A stretch of DNA of 64,000 bases, from NCBI GenBank assembly GCA_002839605.1, contig PGYK01000001.1, positions 124,001 to 188,000 on the forward strand, written 5' to 3'. Numbering within the stretch: the first letter of the stretch is position 1; each line of letters starts with the position of its first letter. Positions 25,878-34,911 of the stretch are shown in pieces. The notes under the pieces are model-generated. The model was not told where the DNA came from, searched no databases, and was given only the letters and a program-made list of their open reading frames with translations. Made by a program: the position numbers and the translations under genes. The DNA is from Methanomicrobiales archaeon HGW-Methanomicrobiales-3 (GTDB lineage: Archaea > Halobacteriota > Methanomicrobia > Methanomicrobiales > Methanospirillaceae).

Positions 25878-28076
25878 ATGTTAACTGAGACACTCCCAAT
25901 CCCTCAAAATCTCAGGGAACAGTATCTCGCAACCGGCATTGCCGAACTTTACCCTCCGCAGGCAGAGTGTGTACAGCGGGGGATGCTTGAGGGAAAGAAC
26001 CTGCTCGTTGCTATCCCCACCGCGAGCGGCAAGACCCTCATTGCCGAGATGGCGATGCACACAAAGATTGCCGGGGGTGGCAAGTGTCTGTACATCGTCC
26101 CGCTCAAGGCACTCGCAAGCGAGAAGTTCGATGAGTTCAGCGATAAAGGAGTCCGTGTTGGGATCGCAACCGGCGACTTCGACCGCCGCGACGATACGCT
26201 GGGCAGAAACGATATCATTGTTGCAACGAGCGAGAAGGTCGACTCACTCCTCCGGAACAACACCCGCTGGATCAGCGAGATAACGCTCCTTGTCATTGAT
26301 GAGATCCATCTCATCGATTCTGAGCACCGGGGACCCACGCTCGAGATGGTGATCGCCAAGCTGCGGTGCCGGAACCCGGCCATGCAGGTCATCGGCCTTT
26401 CGGCAACCATCGGCAACTCCGGGCTGCTTGCCGGCTGGCTGGATGCAGAACTGGTCACCAGCACCTGGCGGCCGGTCGACCTCAGGCAGGGGGTCTTCTG
26501 GAATGATCGCATCCATTTCCGCGAAGGGGAACGGGCGGTAAAACAGGTATCCAAAAATTACGAGGATCTCAACCTCTGTCTTGATACTATAGCCGAAGGC
26601 GGGCAGTGCCTGGTTTTCGTCTCCTCCCGCCGGAATGCCGAGGCGTTTGCCAAACGGGCTGCAGGAGCAATCAAGAGCGAGGATCCGTTACTGAAAGCCC
26701 TCGCTGATAAGCTCATGGCCTCCGCAGAGACCGAGATGGACAAGAGCCTTGCCCTCTGTGTTGAGAAAGGATCCGCGTTCCACCATGCCGGTTTAAGCCG
26801 GGATGAGCGAAAGATCGTTGAGGAGGGGTTCCGGAAAGGGCTGATCAAATCCATCTCCTCAACCCCCACGCTTGCAGCGGGATTGAACCTCCCCGCCCGC
26901 AGGGTTATTATCCGCGACTATCTCCGGTTCACTGCCGGGGAGGGGATGCAGCCGATCCCGGCGAGCGAGTACCACCAGATGGCAGGACGGGCCGGGCGTC
27001 CCCGGCTCGACCCGTATGGCGAAGCGGTACTCATCGCCAAGGACCAGGGGCAGGTCGAGGAGCTCTTCGATTATTATATCGATGCTCCATCCGAGGACGT
27101 CCACTCCAAAATCGCAGAACCAACGGCCCTGTACACGCATGTCCTCTCGCTTATCGCCTCGGGATTTGCCGGCACCCATGGCGAGCTTGCGGAGTTCATG
27201 AACCGGAGTTTCTATGTCCATGAGCACCGCCAGGGCCGGCTCATGCAGCGGGCAGTGGACTCCGCCTTACAGTTCCTCGTCACGGCAGAGATGGTGATGG
27301 AGGTTGGCGAGCATATCGGGGCAACCGCGTTTGGTTCGCTCGTTTCCCGGCTCTATATTGATCCCCGGAGTGCGGCGATGATAGTCTCCATGGTGAAGGA
27401 GAGAGAAGAGTATGCCGATATCGGACTTCTCCAGCTAATCTGCAGCACGCCTGATATGCCAAGGCTCTTTGTCCGAAATACTGATAGGCCCCAGCTCGAC
27501 CGGATGATTGATGAGCATGAAGAAGAGCTCTGGTTAGCCATGCCGCTGGAGGAGGATCTTGGGGAGGAATATTACCGGGCAATAAAAACAGCGATGCTCC
27601 TCTCTGACTGGACCGATGAGATGCCCGATGCAAAGATCTGCGAGCGCTATTCGGTTGGCCCCGGTGACGTCTTCGGCATGGTCGAGAGTGTCAACTGGCT
27701 GCTCCACGCAACCGCGGAGCTCTCGCGGATGTTTGCGCCCGCCTTCCACCAGCAGATCCATGATTACGAGACCTGCATGAAGAACGGGATCCGTCGCGAA
27801 CTCCTGCCGCTCGTGAAACTCCGGGGAATCGGACGTGTCCGTGCACGACGCCTCTTCAACAATTCCATAACCTCGCCTGAAGCGGTGCGTGCAGCGGGTA
27901 TCGAGTCCGTGACACGGATCATCGGCCGCGGGATCGCCGAGCAGATCTTTTCCCAGCTTGACGGGAAAAGAAAGATAAATCCGGAAAATACCGGACATGC
28001 AGCAAAGAAGGCTGAACCGGTGAGCAGGGATAAACCTGACAGGGCCGGACAGTCAACGCTCTCGCACTTCAGGTGA
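25878..28076 (+). CDS. hel308: Hel308-type DNA helicase
   Basis: A 732-residue superfamily 2 (Ski2-like) helicase that unwinds lagging strands at stalled forks. Motifs in order are YPPQ (Q motif, 25-28), PTASGKT (47-53), PLKALA, TGDFD, DEIH (141-144), [20 protein letters not shown] and [15 protein letters not shown]. The C-terminus has the ratchet and helix-hairpin-helix region ([13 protein letters not shown]) and ends in a short SHFR tail of the type seen in Hel308 that contacts RPA. Length is normal. The gene sits about 2 kb from the presumed origin and its promoter carries ORB-like sequence. Cgi121 follows closely. Confidence 0.95.
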   Translation: MLTETLPIPQNLREQYLATGIAELYPPQAECVQRGMLEGKNLLVAIPTASGKTLIAEMAMHTKIAGGGKCLYIVPLKALASEKFDEFSDKGVRVGIATGDFDRRDDTLGRNDIIVATSEKVDSLLRNNTRWISEITLLVIDEIHLIDSEHRGPTLEMVIAKLRCRNPAMQVIGLSATIGNSGLLAGWLDAELVTSTWRPVDLRQGVFWNDRIHFREGERAVKQVSKNYEDLNLCLDTIAEGGQCLVFVSSRRNAEAFAKRAAGAIKSEDPLLKALADKLMASAETEMDKSLALCVEKGSAFHHAGLSRDERKIVEEGFRKGLIKSISSTPTLAAGLNLPARRVIIRDYLRFTAGEGMQPIPASEYHQMAGRAGRPRLDPYGEAVLIAKDQGQVEELFDYYIDAPSEDVHSKIAEPTALYTHVLSLIASGFAGTHGELAEFMNRSFYVHEHRQGRLMQRAVDSALQFLVTAEMVMEVGEHIGATAFGSLVSRLYIDPRSAAMIVSMVKEREEYADIGLLQLICSTPDMPRLFVRNTDRPQLDRMIDEHEEELWLAMPLEEDLGEEYYRAIKTAMLLSDWTDEMPDAKICERYSVGPGDVFGMVESVNWLLHATAELSRMFAPAFHQQIHDYETCMKNGIRRELLPLVKLRGIGRVRARRLFNNSITSPEAVRAAGIESVTRIIGRGIAEQIFSQLDGKRKINPENTGHAAKKAEPVSRDKPDRAGQSTLSHFR

Positions 28077-28080
28077 TACC

Positions 28081-28605
28081 ATGTCGTCCACTCCCGCCAA
28101 AACCGATATCCGGGCTGCGTCCTGCACGATCACCCATCGGGCTGCATTCCTCCAGCAACTTCTCAACATCGCGTCAGATAATGATACGCATATCATCTGC
28201 TTCAATGCCGACATTCTTGCGGGAAGGGTACATGCAGCAACAGCGGTGAGGCTTGCATCACGGGCATTTGATGAGGGAACAAACATCTCCAAAACCCTCG
28301 AGATGGAGGCGCTCCTGTTTGCTGCCGGATCGCGCCAGTGTAATGTTGCCGCATCATTTGGTATCCATGAAGGTGAGAACCGTTTGTGGATATGCTGCAT
28401 GCCAGCTACGGGTAGTTGCTGGTCAGCACTCAATCAATTAGTTCAGTTTGACGATCTGGATCTGGATTTGATCGATAAGGAAAAACAGACGCGGCTGATG
28501 GAGATCTTTTCTATCTCCGCAGAAGAGCTGGAAGCAGCCGGTGGCCCCTCACGTATCATTGATCTGGTGCTGGAGCGCGTTGCCCTCCTCCAGGTTCTGC
28601 GATAG
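28081..28605 (+). CDS. cgi121: KEOPS complex subunit Cgi121
   Basis: A 174-residue protein. The family motif FNADILAGRVHAATAVRLASRAF is complete and is followed by EGTNISKTLEMEALLFAAGSRQ. Cgi121 binds the kinase Bud32 and tRNA in the KEOPS complex, which makes the universal t6A modification next to the tRNA anticodon. Its ribosome site, AGGTGAT, overlaps the end of hel308, so the two are likely translated from one message. The C-terminal 60 residues after LVQFDDLDL are a longer tail than in short homologues. Confidence 0.9.
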   Translation: MSSTPAKTDIRAASCTITHRAAFLQQLLNIASDNDTHIICFNADILAGRVHAATAVRLASRAFDEGTNISKTLEMEALLFAAGSRQCNVAASFGIHEGENRLWICCMPATGSCWSALNQLVQFDDLDLDLIDKEKQTRLMEIFSISAEELEAAGGPSRIIDLVLERVALLQVLR

Positions 28606-28700
28606 GATCCCCATCACCTCAAAGTCATGGGGGTGTAAGAAAAGATGAATTATACCGGGCTCAATTGACGAAAAAAGAGGTCCATCGTATACCCGTCAGT

Positions 28701-29189
28701 TCACCGGTTTGCATGACTCAGAACGTGGGCAATCTCCGGCAGGATGAGTTCAGTGGTTGCCAGGGTTACTGCGGGTGTTGATCCCGGAATACAGAATACT
28801 GCCTTACCACCAATAATACCGGCAACTGCACGGGAGAGCATCGATGCCGTGCCAATCTGTCCGATGCTCTTCATCCGGAAGAACTCCCCGAATCCCTCGA
28901 TTCTCTTCTCAAGGAGTGGAGAGACGGCCTCGATCGTGCAGTCATCGTGGGTGAGACCGGTTCCCCCGTTAATGATGATGCAGTTTGCCACCTTCAGGGC
29001 ACTGAACAGTTCGTTCCGGATGGCATCGATACGATCCGGTACGATGGCATAATGGGCGATGGTAATCGATTTTTCTTTGAGGAGACCGGCAACGGCCTTT
29101 CCGCTTGTATCGGTATCAGGGGTCCGGGTGGTTGAAACAGTAATTATTGCCCCCGTTATTACCTGTTGTCTGACGTGATCGTGACTCAT
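28701..29189 (-). CDS. moaB: molybdopterin adenylyltransferase-like protein (MoaB/Mog)
   Basis: A 162-residue MoaB/MogA-fold protein. It has VSTTRTPDTDTSGKAVAGLL, the IINGGTGLTHDDCTIEAV active-site segment and IPGSTPAV near the end. The enzyme adenylylates molybdopterin before molybdenum or tungsten insertion; methanogens need this for formylmethanofuran dehydrogenase and, if present, formate dehydrogenase. It reads away from the origin region. About 95 bases separate its end from the convergent cgi121 gene. Confidence 0.9.
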   Translation of the reverse strand: MSHDHVRQQVITGAIITVSTTRTPDTDTSGKAVAGLLKEKSITIAHYAIVPDRIDAIRNELFSALKVANCIIINGGTGLTHDDCTIEAVSPLLEKRIEGFGEFFRMKSIGQIGTASMLSRAVAGIIGGKAVFCIPGSTPAVTLATTELILPEIAHVLSHANR

Positions 29190-29573
29190 AACAGATGAGC
29201 TATTGCGTGTTATTCGTATTGAGAATTTGGTGAGGGCCGGGTTGCTGGTTTTTTTGAGGATTCCTGAATCCCGGAAACAATTTGGAACCAGACACTATTA
29301 TTTTGGAGTTCAAAAATTCACCAACAAAAGTGCAGGGCCCGGGGAGGTTTTATGGATTTTTGTATTCGGGATACCAAATTCAGGTAATGAGAAATAATGG
29401 GGCTAAAGATCGCTATCCAATACCTGTTCCATGACAGGCAAGTGAATTTTAAAATAACTGTGAATGTCACCATACGAAACCCTTCCTGGCAAGAAAAATC
29501 TCTATCCTTGAAAATTTTGGCAGTCAGACTTTCCCAGAGCCAGCTGTATGGGTGATCATCCTGCACGGACACC

Positions 29574-29593
29574 CCCCATCATTTCCTATGGAA
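29574..29593 (-). repeat. origin recognition box (minus strand)
   Basis: On the minus strand this reads TTCCATAGGAAATGATGGGG, then GGTGTCC. It agrees with the copy at 29780 at 15 of 20 positions and shares the trailing GTGTCC. It is oriented toward the opposite boxes. Confidence 0.75.
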
Positions 29594-29698
29594 TTCTTAT
29601 TTTCGTGCCTCCTTTGTTCGTTTTAGCGTTATTACAATAGTTCTTGGATAATTCCACTCAACAAACCTTTTTCATTTTGTCAAAATCATTTCGACTGG

Positions 29699-29731
29699 TT
29701 TATATAATATTAACAATAAACTCTAAAATGG
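29699..29731. other. AT-rich tract, candidate DNA unwinding element
   Basis: A 33-base segment with only about four G/C bases (TTTATATAATATTAACAAT at its heart), set between opposed origin recognition boxes. AT-rich tracts in this position are where archaeal origins are expected to melt. Confidence 0.55.
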
Positions 29732-29779
29732 CTTCTTTCACAAAAATTATTTGGGAGTGAGTTACACTTCCCAAAACAC

Positions 29780-29799
29780 CTCCACTGGAAATAAAGGGG
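29780..29799 (+). repeat. origin recognition box (best copy)
   Basis: CTCCACTGGAAATAAAGGGG, continuing TGTCCCCC. It has the full layout of archaeal ORBs: TCCAnTGGAAA core, AA spacer and G-stretch. The copy at 29966 agrees at 17 of 20 positions. Confidence 0.8.
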
Positions 29800-29965
29800 T
29801 GTCCCCCTCACGGAAAAAAGATGTTATCGTCCGAAGGAAACGGGCGATCAGGCATTAAAAAACCGGATAAATCACCGGATTCCTGCTGGAATCAAAAAAA
29901 GAATAATAAATCGGGTATATCCCAATACATGAATATTTTCAAAATCAAAGCATAATTCGAGTGAT

Positions 29966-29985
29966 CTCCACAAGAAGTAAAGGGG
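29966..29985 (+). repeat. origin recognition box upstream of orc1/cdc6
   Basis: CTCCACAAGAAGTAAAGGGG, followed by TTAATC. Same strand as the copy at 29780. It ends 68 bases before the orc1 start, so the protein could also control its own gene from here. Confidence 0.75.
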
Positions 29986-30053
29986 TTAATCAACCGTGCA
30001 AACCGATCGTTTTTTAGTCTCATCACACTAATTCTCAGCTCCACTGTGTGATC

Positions 30054-31346
30054 ATGCCCGATACCGAAGACCCCTCAACCGGACTATTCAAAAAATATCT
30101 GACCAACAACCGGATCTTCAAGGACCGGGAAGTGCTCAGGCACTCGTACCGTCCGCAGATCCTGCCCCACCGGAAGCCCCAGATAGATGAAGTTGCCTCG
30201 ATCCTCGCCCCGTCTCTTCGAAATGAAACTCCTTCAAACATCCTTATCTACGGCAAGACCGGCACCGGCAAGACCGCGTGTGTCCGGTATGTGGGCTGGG
30301 AGCTTGAGAAAGCAAGCTCCAAGATGGGAACTCTCTGCCGTATTGTGCACCTGAACTGCGAGGTGATCGATACCCAGTACCGGGTCCTGGCCCAGATCGC
30401 CAAATGCCTTGACGTACCGGATGATCTGGCAAGTGACAAGACCCGCACCCATATCCCGATGACCGGGTGGCCGACAGATCAGGTGTATTCCGAGCTCAAG
30501 AACCAGCTGGAAGCCGGAGGCGGGGTCCTTGTCATCGTGCTTGATGAAATTGACAAACTGGTGAAAAAGAGCGGGGATGACACCCTCTATAACCTGACAC
30601 GGATCAATTCAGATCTCAAGAATTCCAAGGTCAGCATCATCGGGATCTCCAATGATCTGAGTTTCAAGGACTTCCTTGATCCCCGGGTTCTCTCCTCGCT
30701 CTCTGAGGAAGAGATTGTCTTCCCCCCCTACAACGCCCCGCAGCTCGTGGACATCCTTGCCCAGCGTGCTGATGGTGCTTTCATGCCCGGGGCCATTGCC
30801 GACGGTGTTATCCCGCTCTGTTCTGCGCTTGCCGCGCAGGAACATGGAGATGCACGGCGGGCGCTCGATCTCTTCAGGATCTCCGGAGAACTTGCCGATC
30901 GGGACGAGTCAGCTCAGGTGACCGAGGCGCACGTCAAGCTGGCACAGGCTAAGATCGAGACCGACAGCATGATCGAATGCATTTCCACGCTCCCCACGCA
31001 GAGCAAACTGATCCTCTTCTCGATGCTGATCCTGGAACAGCTGGGCCAGAATATCTTTACGAGCGGGGAAGTATCACGTATCTATCAGGATATTGCTCCA
31101 ACCATCGAACTTGATGTCCTCACCCACCGCAGGATCACCGATCTCATCTCCGAGCTGAACATGCTTGGCGTGATCAACACCCGGGTTGTCAGCCGCGGGC
31201 GGTATGGCAGGACCAAGGAGATGTGGTTTGACTCCAATACGGGCAAGATCCGTGAGGTGGTACTCAAGGACGCGCGCCTGAACGGGCTCAAGGACCTTGA
31301 CGTATCGCAGATGGAAGCCAAGTGGCTCAAGACCTGGTTCAGGTGA
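30054..31346 (+). CDS. orc1: Orc1/Cdc6 replication initiator
   Basis: A 430-residue AAA+ initiator that binds ORBs and loads the MCM helicase. Features are the N-terminal FKDREVLRHSYRPQILPHR, Walker A GKTGTGKT (67-74), Walker B VIVLDEIDKL (about 160), sensor 1 IIGISND, and sensor 2 within HGDARRALDLFR. A C-terminal winged helix begins around residue 300. An in-frame GTG six bases upstream is an alternative start; I chose the ATG at 30054. The neighbouring gene-free region with ORBs fits its role. Confidence 0.96.
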   Translation: MPDTEDPSTGLFKKYLTNNRIFKDREVLRHSYRPQILPHRKPQIDEVASILAPSLRNETPSNILIYGKTGTGKTACVRYVGWELEKASSKMGTLCRIVHLNCEVIDTQYRVLAQIAKCLDVPDDLASDKTRTHIPMTGWPTDQVYSELKNQLEAGGGVLVIVLDEIDKLVKKSGDDTLYNLTRINSDLKNSKVSIIGISNDLSFKDFLDPRVLSSLSEEEIVFPPYNAPQLVDILAQRADGAFMPGAIADGVIPLCSALAAQEHGDARRALDLFRISGELADRDESAQVTEAHVKLAQAKIETDSMIECISTLPTQSKLILFSMLILEQLGQNIFTSGEVSRIYQDIAPTIELDVLTHRRITDLISELNMLGVINTRVVSRGRYGRTKEMWFDSNTGKIREVVLKDARLNGLKDLDVSQMEAKWLKTWFR

Positions 31347-31353
31347 TTGAAAA

Positions 31354-31845
31354 ATGGATGAAAAAGATCTCGAACTCCTCAGAATCCTTGAGGAGAACAG
31401 CCGGCTCTCACAAGAAGATATCGCGACCATGACCAACCTTACCACAGGTGAGGTTGCAGCCCGGGTACAGGCACTTGAAGCAGCCCGGATCATCCAGGGC
31501 TATTCCACGGTCATTAACTGGGAGAAGGCTGGAAACGACGAGGTCGCAGCCATCATCGAACTCAAGGTCAGCCCCGAGCGCGATTTCGGGTATGATCGTA
31601 TTGCCGAGCGACTCTGTCGTTTCCGGCAGGTCAAGACCCTACGCCTCATCACCGGCACCTACGATCTCCAGATCATCGTGACCGGAAAGAACATGCAGGA
31701 CGTTTCACGGTTCGTCTCTGAGCACGTTGCACCGATGGACAGGATACGGGAGACGGCAACGCACATTGTCATGAAGACCTACAAGGAGAATGGCAATGCG
31801 TTCTTTGAACAACCCGAGATGGAACGTCTGCCCTATTCCCCGTGA
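31354..31845 (+). CDS. Lrp/AsnC family transcription regulator
   Basis: A 163-residue regulator with an N-terminal helix-turn-helix (LELLRILEENSRLSQEDIATMTNL) and a C-terminal RAM ligand domain (AIIELKVSPER, then LITGTYDLQIIVTGKNM). Such proteins sense amino acids and form dimers to octamers. It lies seven bases after orc1 and nine before an aminotransferase, so it probably controls amino-acid metabolism including that enzyme. The effector is unknown. Confidence 0.88.
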   Translation: MDEKDLELLRILEENSRLSQEDIATMTNLTTGEVAARVQALEAARIIQGYSTVINWEKAGNDEVAAIIELKVSPERDFGYDRIAERLCRFRQVKTLRLITGTYDLQIIVTGKNMQDVSRFVSEHVAPMDRIRETATHIVMKTYKENGNAFFEQPEMERLPYSP

Positions 31846-31854
31846 GGTGAGACC

Positions 31855-33018
31855 ATGCGCAACTTTATTTCAGGACGTGCAACCGAGATTCCGCCATCAG
31901 GAATCCGGAAATTCTTCGATCTCGTGCTTACGATGGAGGATGTTATCTCTCTTGGTGTGGGCGAACCGGACTTCCGGACCCCGTGGAACATCTGCGAGTC
32001 CAGCATCTATTCCATCGAGCAGGGCACCACCTCCTATACCTCCAACCGGGGCCTTCAGACCCTCCGTGACGGACTTTCCCGGCACCTGGAACACTCCTAT
32101 AATCTGAGGTATGACAGCAACAACGAGATCATCATCACCACCGGGGTATCGGAAGGGCTGGATATCGCTGTCCGCGCCATCACTGACCCGGGCGATGAGA
32201 TTCTCATCGGGCAACCGTGCTATGTCTCCTATGGTCCCTGCGTCACCCTGGCGGGTGGCATGCCGGTACCGGTCCCCTGTGTTGAGAAGGATCACTTCAA
32301 GTTGAACCCGGACACGCTTGCTGAAAAGATAACGAAAAAGTCAAAAGCGCTCATCATCAGTTTCCCCAACAACCCGACCGGTGCGGTGATGACGGAAAGC
32401 GACCTGAAAGCGATCGCGGATCTGGTCATTGATCACGATCTCCTGCTCATCAGCGATGAGGTGTATTCAGAACTCTCGTACGAGAAGCGCCACTGTTCAG
32501 CAGCGACGGTGAGCGACCTTCGGGAGCGGACCATCACCCTCAACGGGTTCTCCAAAGCATATGCGATGACCGGCTGGCGTATCGGGTATCTCTGTGCCCC
32601 AAAACAGATCTGCGATGCAGCGCTCAAGATTCACCAGTATGTCATGCTCTGTGCCCCGACCATGGGGCAGGTGGGTGCGGTTGAGGCACTCCGCTCGGCA
32701 GAAGAGGACAAGAACAGCATGGTCAACGAGTACCGTCTCCGGCGCAACCTGTTCGTTGCCGGCCTCAACCGGATCGGTCTCCCCTGCCATGTCCCCGAAG
32801 GGGCATTTTATGCCTTCCCCTCCGTTGAGAAGACAGGACTTTCCGATGTGGAGTTCGCCGAACAACTGCTCAAAGAGCAGCGGGTGGCGGTTGTCCCGGG
32901 AAGTGTCTTTGGCGAAGGCGGGGCGGGACACATCCGGTGTGCCTACGCCGTCTCCCGCGAGAAGCTGAACGAGGCGCTCCGGAGAATGGAGATCTTTATT
33001 GGCGGACTCAAACTCTGA
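31855..33018 (+). CDS. class I/II pyridoxal-phosphate aminotransferase
   Basis: A 387-residue fold-type I aminotransferase of the AspC/AlaT/MJ0001-like group. The pyridoxal-phosphate lysine is K234 in GFSKAYAMTGWRIGY; PNNPTG (171-176) and ISDEVYSEL (about 199) are in place. The substrate could be aspartate, alanine or an aromatic acid; the sequence does not decide. A GAGGTGAG ribosome site lies just upstream of the ATG. The Lrp-family gene directly before it is the obvious regulator candidate. Confidence 0.9.
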   Translation: MRNFISGRATEIPPSGIRKFFDLVLTMEDVISLGVGEPDFRTPWNICESSIYSIEQGTTSYTSNRGLQTLRDGLSRHLEHSYNLRYDSNNEIIITTGVSEGLDIAVRAITDPGDEILIGQPCYVSYGPCVTLAGGMPVPVPCVEKDHFKLNPDTLAEKITKKSKALIISFPNNPTGAVMTESDLKAIADLVIDHDLLLISDEVYSELSYEKRHCSAATVSDLRERTITLNGFSKAYAMTGWRIGYLCAPKQICDAALKIHQYVMLCAPTMGQVGAVEALRSAEEDKNSMVNEYRLRRNLFVAGLNRIGLPCHVPEGAFYAFPSVEKTGLSDVEFAEQLLKEQRVAVVPGSVFGEGGAGHIRCAYAVSREKLNEALRRMEIFIGGLKL

Positions 33019-33033
33019 AGATCACCCAATCAC

Positions 33034-33041
33034 CTTTTTTT
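33034..33041 (+). terminator. oligo-T terminator after the aminotransferase
   Basis: A run of seven T, 15 bases past the stop codon, suited to archaeal U-tract termination. Confidence 0.45.
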
Positions 33042-33139
33042 CTTCAATCCACCCCTCTTTAAAACCGGATCTTACCAGACCAAAAAATCCGGTGAGGGAT
33101 AGTTTATTTTGGGACCCCTCCAATACTACATGAAATACA

Positions 33140-34153
33140 ATGAGCTGTACAATCATCGTAGGTGGATTTTTTGGAGATGAAGGCAAGGGCAAGGTTGTTG
33201 CCCATATCGCCCATAAGGACAAGCCGGTAATCATCTCCCGGGGTGGGGTTGGCCCCAATGCCGGCCACACTGTTCAGGTCGGGACCAAAGAATATGGAGT
33301 CAGGATGGTCCCGTCCGGTTTTATCTATAAGGAAGCAAAGCTCTGCATTGGCAGCGGCGTCCTTGTTGATCCCCGCGTGCTGAAGCACGAAGTGGATATG
33401 CTGGACGTCAAAGGCCGGATCTTCGTTGACAAGCGGTGCGGTATCATCACCGAAGATCATATCGCCCGGGACAAGGGCGACTCCCACCTGTCAAAAACTA
33501 TCGGAAGTACAGGGTCCGGCTGTGGCCCTGCCAATTCCGATCGTGTCATGCGGACCTCTCCGCAGGCAAAAGATGTGCCGGAACTGGCAGAATACCTGCT
33601 CGACGTCCCAAAAGCAATCGATGACGAGATCAGGAAGGGCAACAATGTCCTGCTGGAGGGAACACAGGGCTTTGGGATCTCCCTTTATTACGGGACGTAC
33701 CCGTTCGTCACGAGCAAAGACACGTCCGCTTCGCAGATCGCTGCGGACAATGGTGTCGGCCCGACAAAGATCGATGATGTCGTCGTTGTCTTCAAGGCAT
33801 ACCCGACACGGGTCGGTGAAGGCCCGTTCAGCACCGAAATGACTGCTGACACCTCCGATGCCATGGGCATCCAGGAGTTCGGCACGGTCACGCACCGGAA
33901 ACGCCGCATCGGTGGCTGGGACGGGGAAATGGCCCGGTATTCGGCAATGATCAACGGCTGTACCATTGCCGCCATCACCGGTATTGACCGGGTTGATAAG
34001 GACTGTTTCGGGGCAACGGAATACCGCCAGCTCAGCAGGAAAGCGCTCGATTTCATCAAACAGGCAGAGGAAGATATCGGCTGCCCCGTGGGGCTCATCT
34101 CCACCGGTCCCGAGATGACCCAGATCATCGATATCCGGGATGAACTGAAATGA
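33140..34153 (+). CDS. purA: adenylosuccinate synthetase
   Basis: A 337-residue enzyme joining IMP and aspartate with GTP to give adenylosuccinate in AMP synthesis. The GTP loop is GGFFGDEGKGK (8-18), followed by SRGGVGPNAGHT, LLEGTQGFGISL, YPTRVGEGPF and GGWDGEMARYS. It is about 90 residues shorter than the bacterial form, as is usual for the archaeal short type. The stop overlaps the start of the next small gene (ATGA). Confidence 0.95.
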   Translation: MSCTIIVGGFFGDEGKGKVVAHIAHKDKPVIISRGGVGPNAGHTVQVGTKEYGVRMVPSGFIYKEAKLCIGSGVLVDPRVLKHEVDMLDVKGRIFVDKRCGIITEDHIARDKGDSHLSKTIGSTGSGCGPANSDRVMRTSPQAKDVPELAEYLLDVPKAIDDEIRKGNNVLLEGTQGFGISLYYGTYPFVTSKDTSASQIAADNGVGPTKIDDVVVVFKAYPTRVGEGPFSTEMTADTSDAMGIQEFGTVTHRKRRIGGWDGEMARYSAMINGCTIAAITGIDRVDKDCFGATEYRQLSRKALDFIKQAEEDIGCPVGLISTGPEMTQIIDIRDELK

Positions 34154-34329
34154 AACGCTCGCTCATGGATATTCTCTGCTGCCCGGTCTGCAAAGGGGAT
34201 CTTGCCCTGCAGGTTGAGAAGGAAGATGAAAAAGAGGTGCTCGAAGGCAAACTCCACTGCGCAGCCTGCAACGTGGACTATCCCATTCACGAGGGCATCC
34301 CCGATCTGCTCCCCAGGACCGCCCAGTAA
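34150..34329 (+). CDS. Trm112-like small zinc-ribbon protein
   Basis: A 59-residue protein starting MKRSLMDILCCPVCKGDL and ending GIPDLLPRTAQ. Two pairs of cysteines (CPVC at 11-14 and CAAC at 37-40) form a probable zinc ribbon, and the IHEGIPDLLP end is the family hallmark of Trm112/UPF0434. Trm112 is an activating subunit of several SAM-dependent methyltransferases acting on tRNA, rRNA and release factor. It overlaps the purA stop by four bases, so it is co-translated with it, and the next gene has its own ribosome site 12 bases later. Confidence 0.85.
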   Translation: MKRSLMDILCCPVCKGDLALQVEKEDEKEVLEGKLHCAACNVDYPIHEGIPDLLPRTAQ

Positions 34330-34341
34330 AAAGGAATCCGC

Positions 34342-34911
34342 ATGACCCTCCCGCTGCCCGTTTTCATGGTCATGTCTGCCGGCGCGGGAGCTTCCGAACC
34401 CGGGTACGAGATATTCCTCAACCGCAGCGGGATCAATTCCATCGATCTCCCCCGCGAGGATGTCAATGCCGAGATCGGCACTACCGTTTCTTTGCATTTC
34501 CTGAACCGGGGTGCTCCGATCCATATCACTGCCAGCTCGTCCAATGCCAGCATGTACACGGACTTCTTCCACGAGAATATGTATGTCGTGGACGAGTCTG
34601 TGCTGGCAATCCCTATCCGGAAAGACAGCCGGGAGGGGTTTTTTGATCTCGATATTATTGCCGGCTACGGTGCAGTGAAAACCAGGCTCCGGGTCCACAT
34701 CATTCCCGTCCAGCGCCTGCGTCCCGTTGTAAAAGAAGAGTTTCCTCTCCAGCCGGTTGCCCAGGGGCGGCCGCACATGCTCATGGTACTGATGGGAATA
34801 TCCCTCATCCTGTACAGCACCTGGCTGTATACCGCTGTTGATTTTCTGAATATCGCGGCGTTCTTTCTTCTCATTCTCGGGGCACTCTATACATGGTACC
34901 GGCAGGATTAG
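34342..34911 (+). CDS. archaeal membrane-anchored protein of unknown function
   Basis: A 189-residue protein. The first about 18 residues are hydrophobic and may be a signal. Residues 20-130 look like an outside beta-sandwich (alternating strands, EIGTTVSLHFLNRGAPIHIT). Two helices follow at about 145-165 and 168-185. A ribosome site (AAGGAA) lies eight bases upstream. It overlaps cbiB by 19 bases. I do not recognise a characterised family; the position between purA/Trm112 and cbiB does not reveal its role. Confidence 0.7.
   Translation: MTLPLPVFMVMSAGAGASEPGYEIFLNRSGINSIDLPREDVNAEIGTTVSLHFLNRGAPIHITASSSNASMYTDFFHENMYVVDESVLAIPIRKDSREGFFDLDIIAGYGAVKTRLRVHIIPVQRLRPVVKEEFPLQPVAQGRPHMLMVLMGISLILYSTWLYTAVDFLNIAAFFLLILGALYTWYRQD

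Larger units (their letters stand above)
29190..30053. other. gene-free interval: probable chromosomal replication origin (oriC)
   Basis: This 864-base stretch between moaB and orc1/cdc6 has no supportable gene and is far richer in A+T than its surroundings. It holds one good ORB on the minus strand (29574-29593), two on the plus strand (29780-29799 and 29966-29985) and an AT-rich tract between them (29699-29731). The ORBs face one another across the tract, as in other archaeal origins. Weaker look-alikes are at 29267-29286, around 29651 and 29881-29897. Archaeal origins lie next to an orc1/cdc6 gene and carry ORBs that Orc1/Cdc6 binds, so this reading is well supported. Confidence 0.85.
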
